48,943 nt of DNA from an uncultured Solobacterium sp. (lineage in GTDB: Bacteria > Bacillota_I > Bacilli_A > Erysipelotrichales > Erysipelotrichaceae). The translations under genes and the position numbers were made by a program. Shown here piece after piece: positions 18,321 through 26,867 of this stretch (positions are counted from its first letter, which is position 1; each line of letters starts with the position of its first letter). The DNA is taken from NCBI GenBank assembly GCA_900552125.1, contig URYK01000021.1, positions 1-48,943 of the forward strand, in the 5' to 3' direction. Under the pieces are notes generated by a model that was given only the letters and a program-made list of their open reading frames with translations, searched no databases and was not told the origin of the DNA.

Positions 18321-18749
18321 ATGCTCCTTACTCCTGAGAAGTCTAAATGTGAGAAAGATCAGGCTATTGTTGTTTCAAAGGATAAAGGAACAAGAAGAGA
18401 ACATCGTGCGACTAATCCACAAAGAAAGTTTGATTTAAGACATTATAAGCTGGATGGAGAAGTGTTTTCACAGATAACATGTTGTGATTTTCTCCTTGTA
18501 AATGACAGCACAAAAAAGGCATATTTTATTGAATTAAAAGGTAAGAATATAGATGATGCTGTAGAACAATTGGCAGCAGGAGAAAGAATGTGCAAGGCAG
18601 AGCTACAGGGATATTCAATTTTTTATCGAATCGTATGTAGTAAGGCTAAGACACATAAGATTCAAGGTAATAAGTTTCGAAAGTTTAAGGCCAAATATGG
18701 TTCTCATCTTTTAATGAAGGAAAATATTTTATCTGAGAATTTAGATTAA
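18321..18749 (+). CDS. small PD-(D/E)XK nuclease-like protein
   Basis: The start at ATG 18321 has GGAGGTGG seven bases upstream and follows the ATPase stop by one base, so 142 residues are made; an ATG at 18300 is less likely. The pattern CDFLL (D56), then 14 residues, then FIELKG (E71, K73), is the catalytic D...ExK core of the PD-(D/E)XK fold. A conserved glutamine/alanine helix (DAVEQLAAG) comes next, as in Holliday-resolvase-like and restriction nucleases. It probably cuts nucleic acid under control of the upstream ATPase. No name for this pair comes to mind. Confidence 0.7.
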   Translation: MLLTPEKSKCEKDQAIVVSKDKGTRREHRATNPQRKFDLRHYKLDGEVFSQITCCDFLLVNDSTKKAYFIELKGKNIDDAVEQLAAGERMCKAELQGYSIFYRIVCSKAKTHKIQGNKFRKFKAKYGSHLLMKENILSENLD

Positions 18750-18830
18750 TTGATTTGATAAAAATTATATAAATAACAAATGTGGCCTTGAAATTATAAA
18801 AGTCCATAATGATTAACAAAGGAGAAATAT

Positions 18831-19727
18831 ATGAAGGGAATTATTCTTGCCGGAGGTTCTGGCACAAGACTGTATCCGTTAACAATGGTAACTTCTAAAC
18901 AGTTACTGCCTATTTATGACAAACCAATGATTTATTATCCTATGTCCGTATTGATGAATGCAGGTATCAGAGATATTTTGATTATTTCTACACCGGCAGA
19001 CACACCAAGATTTCAGGATTTATTAGGGGATGGACACCAGTTTGGTGTGAATCTTCAATATGCTATACAGCCTAGTCCGGATGGACTTGCTCAGGCGTTT
19101 ATCATTGGGGAAGAGTTTATTGGTGATGAGCCAGTGGCAATGGTTCTCGGTGATAATATTTTTGCAGGTCATGGATTAAAGAAGAGATTACAGGCAGCGG
19201 TTGAGAATGCAGAAACAGGAAAGGGTGCTACAGTATTTGGCTACTATGTAGACGACCCGGAACGTTTTGGAATCGTAGAGTTCGACCATGATGGAAAGGC
19301 TATTTCTATTGAGGAGAAACCAGAACATCCAAAGAGTAATTACTGTGTGACTGGTCTGTATTTCTATGATAACCGTGTTGTAGAGTATGCAAAGAACTTA
19401 AAGCCAAGTGCCAGAGGCGAACTTGAGATTACAGATTTAAACCGTATCTATTTAGAAGATAACAGCTTAAATGTAGAACTTCTTGGACAGGGATTCACAT
19501 GGTTAGATACGGGAACACACGAATCTTTAGTGGATGCAACGAACTTCATCAAGACAGTAGAACAGCATCAGCACAGAAAGATTGCCTGCTTGGAAGAAAT
19601 TGCCTACTTAAATGGATGGATTTCTAAAGAGGAAGTTCTGAAAGTTTATGAAGTCTTAAAGAAAAACCAGTATGGACAATATCTGAAAGACGTACTGGAT
19701 GGAAAATACCAGGAACATTTGTATTAA
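18831..19727 (+). CDS. rmlA: glucose-1-phosphate thymidylyltransferase
   Basis: The 298-residue enzyme makes dTDP-glucose from dTTP and glucose-1-phosphate, the first step of dTDP-L-rhamnose synthesis. The [11 protein letters not shown] signature spans residues 8-18, and the VLGDNIF metal-site and EEKPEHPKS blocks are present. Length matches the family. AAGGAG lies before the ATG. rmlB, rmlD and rmlC follow at 17-30 base gaps as one operon. Composition is more GC-rich than the flanking defence genes. Confidence 0.97.
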   Translation: MKGIILAGGSGTRLYPLTMVTSKQLLPIYDKPMIYYPMSVLMNAGIRDILIISTPADTPRFQDLLGDGHQFGVNLQYAIQPSPDGLAQAFIIGEEFIGDEPVAMVLGDNIFAGHGLKKRLQAAVENAETGKGATVFGYYVDDPERFGIVEFDHDGKAISIEEKPEHPKSNYCVTGLYFYDNRVVEYAKNLKPSARGELEITDLNRIYLEDNSLNVELLGQGFTWLDTGTHESLVDATNFIKTVEQHQHRKIACLEEIAYLNGWISKEEVLKVYEVLKKNQYGQYLKDVLDGKYQEHLY

Positions 19728-19744
19728 GAAAGAAGGAAAAAAGA

Positions 19745-20764
19745 ATGACAATTATCGTAACCGGAGGAGCTGGATTTATTGGAAGTAACTTTGTATTTCA
19801 TATGTTGGATAAATATCCTGATTATAGAATTGTATGCGTGGACAAGCTTACATATGCAGGAAACTTATCTACTTTAGCACCAGTAATGGATAACCCTAAT
19901 TTCCGTTTCTGTAAGATTGATATTTGTGACAGAGAAGCAATCTATAAATTATTTGAGGAAGAACATCCAGACATGGTTGTAAACTTTGCAGCAGAGTCCC
20001 ATGTAGACCGTTCTATTGAAAATCCTGAGATTTTCTTAGACACAAACATTAAAGGAACTGCTGTTATGATGGATGCCTGCCGTAAATACGGTATTAAGAG
20101 ATACCATCAGGTAAGCACTGACGAAGTTTACGGAGATCTTCCATTAGACAGACCGGACTTATTCTTCACAGAGGAGACACCAATCCATACAAGTTCTCCA
20201 TACAGTAGCTCAAAGGCAGGAGCAGACTTATTAGTTCTTGCTTACCATAGAACTTACGGACTGCCTGTAACAATCAGCCGTTGCTCTAACAACTATGGAC
20301 CATATCATTTCCCAGAGAAGTTAATCCCATTAATGATTGCCAATGCTTTAGCAGATAAGCCATTACCTGTTTACGGCGAAGGATTAAATGTTCGTGACTG
20401 GTTATATGTAGAAGACCATTGTCGTGCGATTGACTTAATCATCCATAACGGACGTGTTGGAGAAGTTTACAATGTTGGCGGTCACAACGAAATGAAGAAT
20501 ATCGACATTGTAAAAATTATCTGTAAAGAACTTGGAAAGCCAGAAAGCTTGATTACTCATGTAACAGACCGTAAAGGTCATGATATGCGTTACGCTATTG
20601 ACCCAACAAAGATTCACAACGAATTAGGCTGGTTACCAGAAACAAAATTTGAAGATGGAATCAAAAAGACAATCCAGTGGTATTTAGATAATAAGGAATG
20701 GTGGGAGACAATCATTTCCGGTGAATATCAGAACTACTACGAAAAAATGTACGGAAACAGATAA
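19745..20764 (+). CDS. rmlB: dTDP-glucose 4,6-dehydratase
   Basis: The 339-residue SDR-superfamily enzyme converts dTDP-glucose to dTDP-4-keto-6-deoxyglucose with bound NAD+. The Rossmann motif TGGAGFIG is at residues 6-13, the catalytic TDE triad at 125-127, and the YxxxK pair at Y153 and K157. Full family length. Second gene of the rmlABDC operon. Confidence 0.97.
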   Translation: MTIIVTGGAGFIGSNFVFHMLDKYPDYRIVCVDKLTYAGNLSTLAPVMDNPNFRFCKIDICDREAIYKLFEEEHPDMVVNFAAESHVDRSIENPEIFLDTNIKGTAVMMDACRKYGIKRYHQVSTDEVYGDLPLDRPDLFFTEETPIHTSSPYSSSKAGADLLVLAYHRTYGLPVTISRCSNNYGPYHFPEKLIPLMIANALADKPLPVYGEGLNVRDWLYVEDHCRAIDLIIHNGRVGEVYNVGGHNEMKNIDIVKIICKELGKPESLITHVTDRKGHDMRYAIDPTKIHNELGWLPETKFEDGIKKTIQWYLDNKEWWETIISGEYQNYYEKMYGNR

Positions 20765-20785
20765 GAATATTAGGAGCGATAAGAA

Positions 20786-21700
20786 ATGAAAGTATTTGTA
20801 ACAGGCGTGGCAGGCCAGCTTGGTCATGATGTCATGAATGAATTAAATAAAAGAGGTTATGAAGGAATCGGCTCTGACATCGCTCCAGAATATTCTGGAG
20901 TGCAGGACAGAAGTGCTGTTACAACAATGCCTTATGTTTCTTTAGACATCACAGATAAAGAAGCAGTAGAAAAAGTTCTTACAGAACAGAAACCAGATGT
21001 TGTTGTCCACTGTGCAGCGTGGACGGCAGTAGACCTCGCAGAAGACGATGATAAAGTAGAAAAAGTTCGTGCTATCAATGCCGGTGGAACAGAAAACATC
21101 GCTAAAGTCTGCAAAAAACTTGACTCCAAAATGGTTTACATTTCTACAGACTATGTGTTTGACGGACAGGGTACAGAACCGTGGTTACCAGACTGTACTG
21201 ACTACAAACCATTAAACGTCTACGGTCAGACAAAGTTAGAAGGAGAGCAGGCAGTAAGCGGTAACCTCGATCAATACTTTATCGTTCGTATTGCATGGGT
21301 ATTTGGAGTAAATGGAAAGAACTTCATTAAAACAATGCTTAACGTAGGAAAAACACACGATACCGTTCGTGTCGTATCCGACCAGATTGGAACACCAACC
21401 TATACTTACGATTTAGCAAGACTTCTTGTGGATATGATTGAAACCGACAAATACGGTTATTACCATGCCACAAACGAAGGTGGCTATATTTCCTGGTATG
21501 ACTTCACTTGCGAAATCTTTAAACAGGCAGGCTATACCACAAATGTAGTACCTGTAACGACAGAAGAATATGGCTTATCCAAAGCAGCTCGTCCATTCAA
21601 TAGTAGATTAGATAAATCTAAACTCGTAGAAGCTGGATTTACCCCATTACCGACATGGCAGGATGCGTTAAGCAGATATTTAAAAGAAATCGAATACTAG
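20786..21700 (+). CDS. rmlD: dTDP-4-dehydrorhamnose reductase
   Basis: The 304-residue SDR enzyme reduces dTDP-4-keto-L-rhamnose to dTDP-L-rhamnose with NAD(P)H. The nucleotide motif GVAGQLG is at residues 7-13, STDYVFDG at 120-127, and YxxxK at Y146 and K150. It acts last in the pathway although its gene precedes rmlC. An insertion of about 15 residues around position 35-50 is typical for clostridial RmlD. Confidence 0.96.
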   Translation: MKVFVTGVAGQLGHDVMNELNKRGYEGIGSDIAPEYSGVQDRSAVTTMPYVSLDITDKEAVEKVLTEQKPDVVVHCAAWTAVDLAEDDDKVEKVRAINAGGTENIAKVCKKLDSKMVYISTDYVFDGQGTEPWLPDCTDYKPLNVYGQTKLEGEQAVSGNLDQYFIVRIAWVFGVNGKNFIKTMLNVGKTHDTVRVVSDQIGTPTYTYDLARLLVDMIETDKYGYYHATNEGGYISWYDFTCEIFKQAGYTTNVVPVTTEEYGLSKAARPFNSRLDKSKLVEAGFTPLPTWQDALSRYLKEIEY

Positions 21701-21730
21701 AAATTTGAGATAAAGAAGGAAGTAATAAAA

Positions 21731-22333
21731 ATGGGACAGATAAAAGTAACAAAAGCACCAATCGAAGGATTATATGTAATCGAGCCAACCGTTCACGGAG
21801 ATGACCGTGGCTATTTCATGGAAACCTATAACCTTAACGACATGAAAGAAGCCGGACTTGACATGAACTTCGTACAGGATAACCAAAGCATGAGTACAAA
21901 AGGTGTGTTACGAGGACTTCATTTCCAGAAACAGTATCCACAGGGCAAACTCGTAAGAGCTATCAAGGGACGTGTTTTTGATGTGGCTGTAGATTTACGT
22001 TCCGATAGTAAAACATATGGACAGTGGTATGGGGTAGAACTTACAGAAGAGAACAAGAAACAGTTCTATATCTCTGAAGGATTCGCTCATGGTTTTTTAG
22101 TATTAAGTGATACAGCGGAGTTCTGCTACAAATGTACAGACTTCTATCATCCGGGAGACGAAGGCGGACTTGCATGGAATGATCCAGAAATCGGAATTGA
22201 GTGGCCAGAATTAGTTGGAGAATATAATGGAACAGCTTCTGCAGAAGGATATGCTTTGAAGGATGGAACGAAACTGAATTTGTCTGACAAGGATCAGAAG
22301 TGGGTTGGAGTGAAGGATACGTTTAAGTTTTAG
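21731..22333 (+). CDS. rmlC: dTDP-4-dehydrorhamnose 3,5-epimerase
   Basis: The 200-residue cupin-fold enzyme epimerises C3 and C5 of dTDP-4-keto-6-deoxyglucose. The catalytic histidine is H64 in VLRGLHFQ, and DRGYF and SEGFAHGF blocks are present. Length is usual. It ends the operon; there is no strong terminator before the next gene 70 bases on. Confidence 0.96.
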   Translation: MGQIKVTKAPIEGLYVIEPTVHGDDRGYFMETYNLNDMKEAGLDMNFVQDNQSMSTKGVLRGLHFQKQYPQGKLVRAIKGRVFDVAVDLRSDSKTYGQWYGVELTEENKKQFYISEGFAHGFLVLSDTAEFCYKCTDFYHPGDEGGLAWNDPEIGIEWPELVGEYNGTASAEGYALKDGTKLNLSDKDQKWVGVKDTFKF

Positions 22334-22402
22334 ATAAATATAAGAATAATGGTGTATAGTTGTATTCTTTAAAATAGATATAATGTAAGGTGATTAATTT
22401 GT

Positions 22403-22774
22403 ATGGAGCATTTTTTAGAACAAAATCAAATATGGCTTGTACCAATAATAACAATTTTATTGACAGTAATCATAAAAATGTCCGCAAGAAATCAGTCAGT
22501 GGATTTCAGAGGAATAGATTTTTTGGACTTTGGATTTGATTTATCTATTTCAGCTATAGTTGTTCTCCTAACTAATGTTCGTGACTCGAATTTAACAGCA
22601 TGGTTTATGTTGCTATTCTTTGTAGTGATAATGATTATTACTATAATTGTAAACAGAATTGGGTGGAATACAAGGGAAAAACGAATTAATCTTGCTGGAG
22701 CTATTATTCCAGATATAATAGGAATTTTTCTTTTGGTAGTTGCGATATTGTATGTTGGAGGTACGATAAAATGA
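22403..22774 (+). CDS. small multi-pass membrane protein coupled to a TIR protein
   Basis: The 123-residue protein has about four hydrophobic segments (roughly 12-27, 46-62, 71-93 and 103-121) and no motif I know. Its stop overlaps the start of the TIR gene in the sequence ATGA (22771-22774), so the two are almost surely translated together. AAGGTG lies 11 bases before the ATG and a TATAAT box at 22379-22384 has no good -35. It may sense or transmit membrane damage to the TIR partner. That is inference. Confidence 0.7.
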   Translation: MEHFLEQNQIWLVPIITILLTVIIKMSARNQSVDFRGIDFLDFGFDLSISAIVVLLTNVRDSNLTAWFMLLFFVVIMIITIIVNRIGWNTREKRINLAGAIIPDIIGIFLLVVAILYVGGTIK

Positions 22775-23406
22775 AAAGAAAATGGAATAATACAATTGAA
22801 ATAATTGCGTTAGGTTTGACGGCAGTGACAGTGTCTATGGCGATATTTAGTTTATTAACAGTAGATGATGCAGATGTAAAGATAAGTGCTATGAATATGT
22901 CACTTGCAACAGGTTGTATAATAAGCATTACTGCATTATATCTGGTCATTCTTGCAAGCGGTAGAAATAGAAAAAGAAATAAAAAAATATATATTTCTTA
23001 TGCTGAAAAAGACGAAGAAACTGTGAGAATGTATATAAAGGCTTTGCAAGAAATTTTAGAGAAAGATAGTCAGTATCATGTTACGTATAATAATGCTAAA
23101 AATTCTGTAGCATATGGAGATAATATTAATGATACATTAAAAAAAGTGATAGAAAAAAGTGATGTAATATTATTATATATAACTAATAACTATTTTGATT
23201 CAAAATGGGCAATGAAAGAATACAATTTAATAAAAGAATCGGAAAAAGTAATAATTCCGATTTTATTAGAACCGTTAGATAGTATAAATGATTATCCAGA
23301 TGAGTTACATGATATATATGCTTTAGAATTATATAATGGTGTAGACAATGAGGAGAAAATAAAAGATTTAGCCAGTGATATAGAGAAGTATCATTTTTTA
23401 AAATAA
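22771..23406 (+). CDS. membrane-anchored TIR-domain protein
   Basis: This 211-residue protein carries two membrane helices (about residues 9-29 and 43-63), a basic stop-transfer stretch, and then a TIR domain from residue 71 to the end. The TIR landmarks are KKIYISYAEKD (BB-side start), VILLYITNNYFDS and KWAMKEYNLI, in which E150 sits where NAD-cleaving TIR domains have their catalytic glutamate. Bacterial TIR domains act as NADases or signal-molecule synthases in phage defence. The topology places the TIR on the cytosolic side. Coupled by a 4-base overlap to the small membrane protein. Confidence 0.85.
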   Translation: MKRKWNNTIEIIALGLTAVTVSMAIFSLLTVDDADVKISAMNMSLATGCIISITALYLVILASGRNRKRNKKIYISYAEKDEETVRMYIKALQEILEKDSQYHVTYNNAKNSVAYGDNINDTLKKVIEKSDVILLYITNNYFDSKWAMKEYNLIKESEKVIIPILLEPLDSINDYPDELHDIYALELYNGVDNEEKIKDLASDIEKYHFLK

Positions 23407-23520
23407 CAAAAGGATAAACATTAAAAAATATATAATCAATATCTGAGAATGATACTAGCTTTTGAGTGTATTGATAATTGATTACAATTCAAAAGATCGG
23501 TATAAATAATCAAAGCCGAT

Positions 23521-23549
23521 AGCAGTAACACTTTACAACTGTTACTGCT
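23521..23549. terminator. perfect hairpin between convergent genes
   Basis: AGCAGTAAC (23521-23529) and GTTACTGCT (23541-23549) form a perfect 9-bp stem with an 11-base loop. It lies between the TIR gene and the end of the reverse-strand ATPase gene, where a terminator is expected, but only short T runs follow on either side. Confidence 0.6.
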
Positions 23550-23573
23550 GTTAGCTTTTGAGGTAATAGTATA

Positions 23574-25487
23574 TCAATGAAAAAAGGAATTAATAGCTTC
23601 TTGAAGCTGAAAGAATTTGTCATTAAGTCTACTATCTTCAATCAAGCCAGAATAAAGCATTGATTGTTTCAGTCCTTCAAATAATTGTGAACAGATACAC
23701 TCGTTTCCAAAGTTAGTTTTTAAACTTGTGATGGTATCATTTTTTATAGCTCTTTCTTTATATTCTTTTTCTTTTTCCAACAGATCAAAAATCATATTTA
23801 TTAAGTCCTCAAAGATAGCATGTTGTTTTTTCTGGTGCATTAGAACGTAGCTGCAAAAAGGATTGTTTGGTTTTTCTTCAGAGTATTCTCTGTAATAGTC
23901 TTCTCTGAATATTTCTAATAAAACACTATCCCAACTTAACATCTCCCACATAATTTCACCTCTGGGGGTAAGATAAAGTCGGCTTTGAGGAGTTAATTCA
24001 GAACTTTCCCCATATTTAGTTTTTAGGCTCTTGTCAAGAATCTGCATATTAAAAAGATAGGATATGCAAATGGATGTTTTTTCTTCAATATTTTCTATTC
24101 CATAAAAAATTTCGGAAAATATTCTAACAATATCCCACTTTTTCTGGTAAATATAACCATATAGATTGTTTTGTCCACAATATTTATATAAGAATTTAAT
24201 AATATATAGTGTCAGTATACTATAATCTTCTGATTCTGTGCTGTACAGAAGGTTGCAAATAGGAGATGGGCTTGTTACAGAATATTTTCTGAAATTTTGT
24301 AAAGGGCTGTTGTAGGAAGAAAAGTATGGTCTTTTTCCTATATACATATCATCCTCTAAACAGGAAATTGCTCGGATAACAGTGATGTTATTAACAATAA
24401 TATCTTCTATATTAAAATATTTCTGTGCAGGCTCATAATAATTGGTATCCGTATCATGCATCCATTTTGAATTTGATAAAATATTACTGTACAGTTTCAT
24501 GGATTCAGGAACACTGTAATTACAAAGTTTTTTGATAATTTGGTCGTATTTACGGTTATATTTCTGACTTACTTTCATAAAAAGGGGGACACATTTACTC
24601 CATGTTTTATAATTTCCATTTTTTTTATTATAAGTTTTTAGTTTGAGATTAAAATATTTCTCAAGGTTGATGGTGTTTATTTGTTTAATATAAGGTTTGA
24701 TTTCTACATTATTAAAACATCCATGTTGTTTTGCCTCATATAAAGTATTAGGACGAAAAGAAAACAATATTTTTATTACAGGGGCTTGAAAAGAATTTTC
24801 TGTGAGTAGACGAAAACATTCAACGAACTGTCCAATTAAAATATAATATTTATCAGTAGCTAAAGCTTCTATATTGTCAATTACAAGTGAAAATTGTTTG
24901 ATATTTTGTTTTTGCAGTATAAATTGAAGACGTCTGGTTTCAAAAAGTTCACTATTATATGAGGAAAATTCATTTAAAGATTCTTCAAATGGGGTGTCTA
25001 ATGAAATCAAAGAAGAATCTTTTACAGAAATAAAATGAAAGAAGGCTTCTTTTTCGTCTGTCCAGTTAATATGGTACTGTGCACATAGTCTGGAATTAAT
25101 GTTGTATAAAATTTTATTGAAATGATAACTATTTTCTTTTAAAAAATTATAATCCCAATTAAATTTTGAATATATAATATTATTGTTGCTTATTAATAAT
25201 TCATCAGAAGAGTGAACTTTTAAATAATTTTTTAATATTGTACTTTTTCCCATCCCGTTATAACCTATAAATACAGATAGTAAGTTTTCAGAAGAGCAGA
25301 AAAAAGAGTCAAGTTGTTGCTCTATATCTGGATTGGTTATATAAGTGTTACTATTTGCGAAATCATTTGTTCCAAAAAGTGGGGTATTAAAAAAATATTT
25401 ATAGTCCGTTGGAAAGTATTTTAATATTCTGCTTTCTAAATCTATTGTTTGAGTCATATATCCGCTATTTATTTTTTTCTTAGCCAT
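23574..25487 (-). CDS. large P-loop ATPase of unknown function
   Basis: The 637-residue protein has a Walker A motif GYNGMGKST at residues 75-83 and a Walker B-like FSLVIDNIEAL near residue 210. That places it among the AAA+/STAND-like ATPases whose hhhhDN replaces hhhhDE. The last 350 residues are helical, with a possible winged-helix region near YLTPRGEIMWE. No effector domain is seen. It is the only long gene on the reverse strand in the island and is divergent from the XRE regulator, sharing a 174-base control region. Ribosome site AAGGAG lies before the ATG. Defence use is a guess from position. Confidence 0.65.
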   Translation of the reverse strand: MAKKKINSGYMTQTIDLESRILKYFPTDYKYFFNTPLFGTNDFANSNTYITNPDIEQQLDSFFCSSENLLSVFIGYNGMGKSTILKNYLKVHSSDELLISNNNIIYSKFNWDYNFLKENSYHFNKILYNINSRLCAQYHINWTDEKEAFFHFISVKDSSLISLDTPFEESLNEFSSYNSELFETRRLQFILQKQNIKQFSLVIDNIEALATDKYYILIGQFVECFRLLTENSFQAPVIKILFSFRPNTLYEAKQHGCFNNVEIKPYIKQINTINLEKYFNLKLKTYNKKNGNYKTWSKCVPLFMKVSQKYNRKYDQIIKKLCNYSVPESMKLYSNILSNSKWMHDTDTNYYEPAQKYFNIEDIIVNNITVIRAISCLEDDMYIGKRPYFSSYNSPLQNFRKYSVTSPSPICNLLYSTESEDYSILTLYIIKFLYKYCGQNNLYGYIYQKKWDIVRIFSEIFYGIENIEEKTSICISYLFNMQILDKSLKTKYGESSELTPQSRLYLTPRGEIMWEMLSWDSVLLEIFREDYYREYSEEKPNNPFCSYVLMHQKKQHAIFEDLINMIFDLLEKEKEYKERAIKNDTITSLKTNFGNECICSQLFEGLKQSMLYSGLIEDSRLNDKFFQLQEAINSFFH

Positions 25488-25560
25488 AGATATCTCCTTT
25501 TTATATTTTATTTTTTCAAGATATATAATATATCAAAAATAGGGAAATAGCAATAATAAG

Positions 25561-25589
25561 TTGACATATATTGATATACAGTATATACT
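25561..25589 (+). promoter_or_regulatory. sigma-70-type promoter of the XRE regulator gene, with overlapping dyad
   Basis: TTGACA (25561-25566) and TATACT (25584-25589) are separated by exactly 17 bases. The spacer and -10 hold an AT-rich dyad (TATATTGATATACAGTATATA), a likely operator for the XRE protein encoded 73 bases downstream. It is the best promoter in the window. Confidence 0.75.
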
Positions 25590-25661
25590 TAAGAGGTTGC
25601 TAATAATCAAAAAAAGTAATGATAGAGTTGATGAATATTGCAATAGTAAGGAGTTTGAAAG

Positions 25662-26198
25662 GTGAATATAACAGAAGCATTATCTAATAAGAAGACTCAT
25701 ACGGAAAGAATTAAAGTCCCGCTGTCGCAGTTGATAAGAGAAACGAGAATTTCTCTGAATTTGTCACAGAGGGCTTTTGCAAAGAAATTAGATATTACAC
25801 AGGCTCAGCTAAGTCGTTTGGAAAATGGAACAGCACGAAAGCCTAATAGACGGACATTACAGGCATTACTCCCATATCTGGATATGTTGTCTTATGAAGA
25901 TTTGCTAGCGATGGCAGGATATTCTGTTGATTTTACAGAGAAACCGGCAGAACAGAAAAGTTTTTCTCTAGTATCAGAGGATATAGAGGAATCAACAGGT
26001 GAATTAAAAAATGTAAATCCAGAATTTCGAGCCATATTAAAGGAGGTGTATAAGTATCTGGATGATCCCAAAAATTTGATATTACTGCAAAAAGTATTGC
26101 TACTGATTAAACAAATCGGAGAATCAGATAATGATATGAGCAATGAGACTATGAAAAGAAAATATCTGAGAGACTGTATGATTAATATACTGCAATAA
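25662..26198 (+). CDS. XRE-family transcriptional regulator
   Basis: The 178-residue protein has an N-terminal helix-turn-helix at about residues 18-75 (LIRETRISLNLSQRAFAKKL, then ITQAQLSRLENG), then an acidic linker and a helical tail of unknown role. The GTG start has AAGGAG eight bases upstream. It is divergent from the P-loop ATPase and upstream of two genes on the same strand, so it may control either side; the palindromic promoter suggests autoregulation. Confidence 0.88.
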   Translation: MNITEALSNKKTHTERIKVPLSQLIRETRISLNLSQRAFAKKLDITQAQLSRLENGTARKPNRRTLQALLPYLDMLSYEDLLAMAGYSVDFTEKPAEQKSFSLVSEDIEESTGELKNVNPEFRAILKEVYKYLDDPKNLILLQKVLLLIKQIGESDNDMSNETMKRKYLRDCMINILQ

Positions 26199-26746
26199 AT
26201 AAGGATAATTTATAGTATAGTAAGTGAACCATGACGTGGTATTGGTTAGTTGGTCGATCAATCAATTCGGATCGGGTGATGATAGGAGGATAGCATGCGT
26301 GAGGATAAATATTGCCTGGTGGAAGAAACATATAATGAAAAATATGAAAGTATTTCTTTATATGAAGAATTCTGTAAGGCTATTTTAGGAAAACAGTTTG
26401 ATTCAGTCGAGAAAGTTTGTGAAGAATTTTTTTCTATAAAAGGTATAAATATGCGATTTTTACCTTTGGAAGAAGAAAGAACACAAGCTTCATTTGTAAG
26501 GAATCCTGAAGGTTTTTATAGTGTTGGGATATCCTACACCGAGGCTTATAAACAACATTGTTGTGCGGAGACAGTGTATGTGCTTTATAGTGAGACGATA
26601 GTACCAGGATTTTTTAGGTGGTATCTTAAAGAGAGAGAAAAAGCTTTTAAGGGGATGCCATATACAGAAATGTTAAAAATAAAACTAGAAATAGAAAAAA
26701 TTGTATTATTATTCGAAAAAATGAAAATGCAATAAATAAGGATAAT
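26191..26746 (+). repeat. 19-bp direct repeats spanning two successive stop codons
   Basis: TGCAATAAATAAGGATAAT occurs at 26191-26209 and again, identical, at 26728-26746. Each copy includes the last glutamine codon and TAA stop of the gene before it (XRE regulator; 146-residue protein). The 537-base spacing exactly frames the second gene with its leader, as if that gene had been inserted by, or could be lost through, recombination at the repeat. Confidence 0.7.
26295..26735 (+). CDS. hypothetical protein, 146 residues
   Basis: AGGAGG lies before the ATG and codon use looks normal, so the gene is probably real. The product is soluble, acidic and helical, with a CCAETVYVLYSE stretch in the centre; no family is recognised. 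It sits between the XRE regulator and a coiled-coil membrane protein, and is bounded by a 19-bp direct repeat. Confidence 0.6.
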   Translation: MREDKYCLVEETYNEKYESISLYEEFCKAILGKQFDSVEKVCEEFFSIKGINMRFLPLEEERTQASFVRNPEGFYSVGISYTEAYKQHCCAETVYVLYSETIVPGFFRWYLKEREKAFKGMPYTEMLKIKLEIEKIVLLFEKMKMQ

Positions 26747-26811
26747 ATATTGAAACTAGTAAAATGCCATATGATTAAGCTCGTTGATTGTATGGTTTTT
26801 TAATTTTTATG

Positions 26812-26840
26812 TTAACATATAGTTTGTATAGTGATATAGA
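26812..26840 (+). promoter_or_regulatory. probable promoter of the coiled-coil membrane protein gene
   Basis: TTAACA (26812-26817) and TATAGA (26835-26840) are 17 bases apart, 28 bases before the likely start codon at 26868. This suggests the gene is transcribed on its own and not only from the XRE promoter. Confidence 0.5.
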
Positions 26841-26867
26841 ATATATAAAACGATGGAGGAAAGAAAA

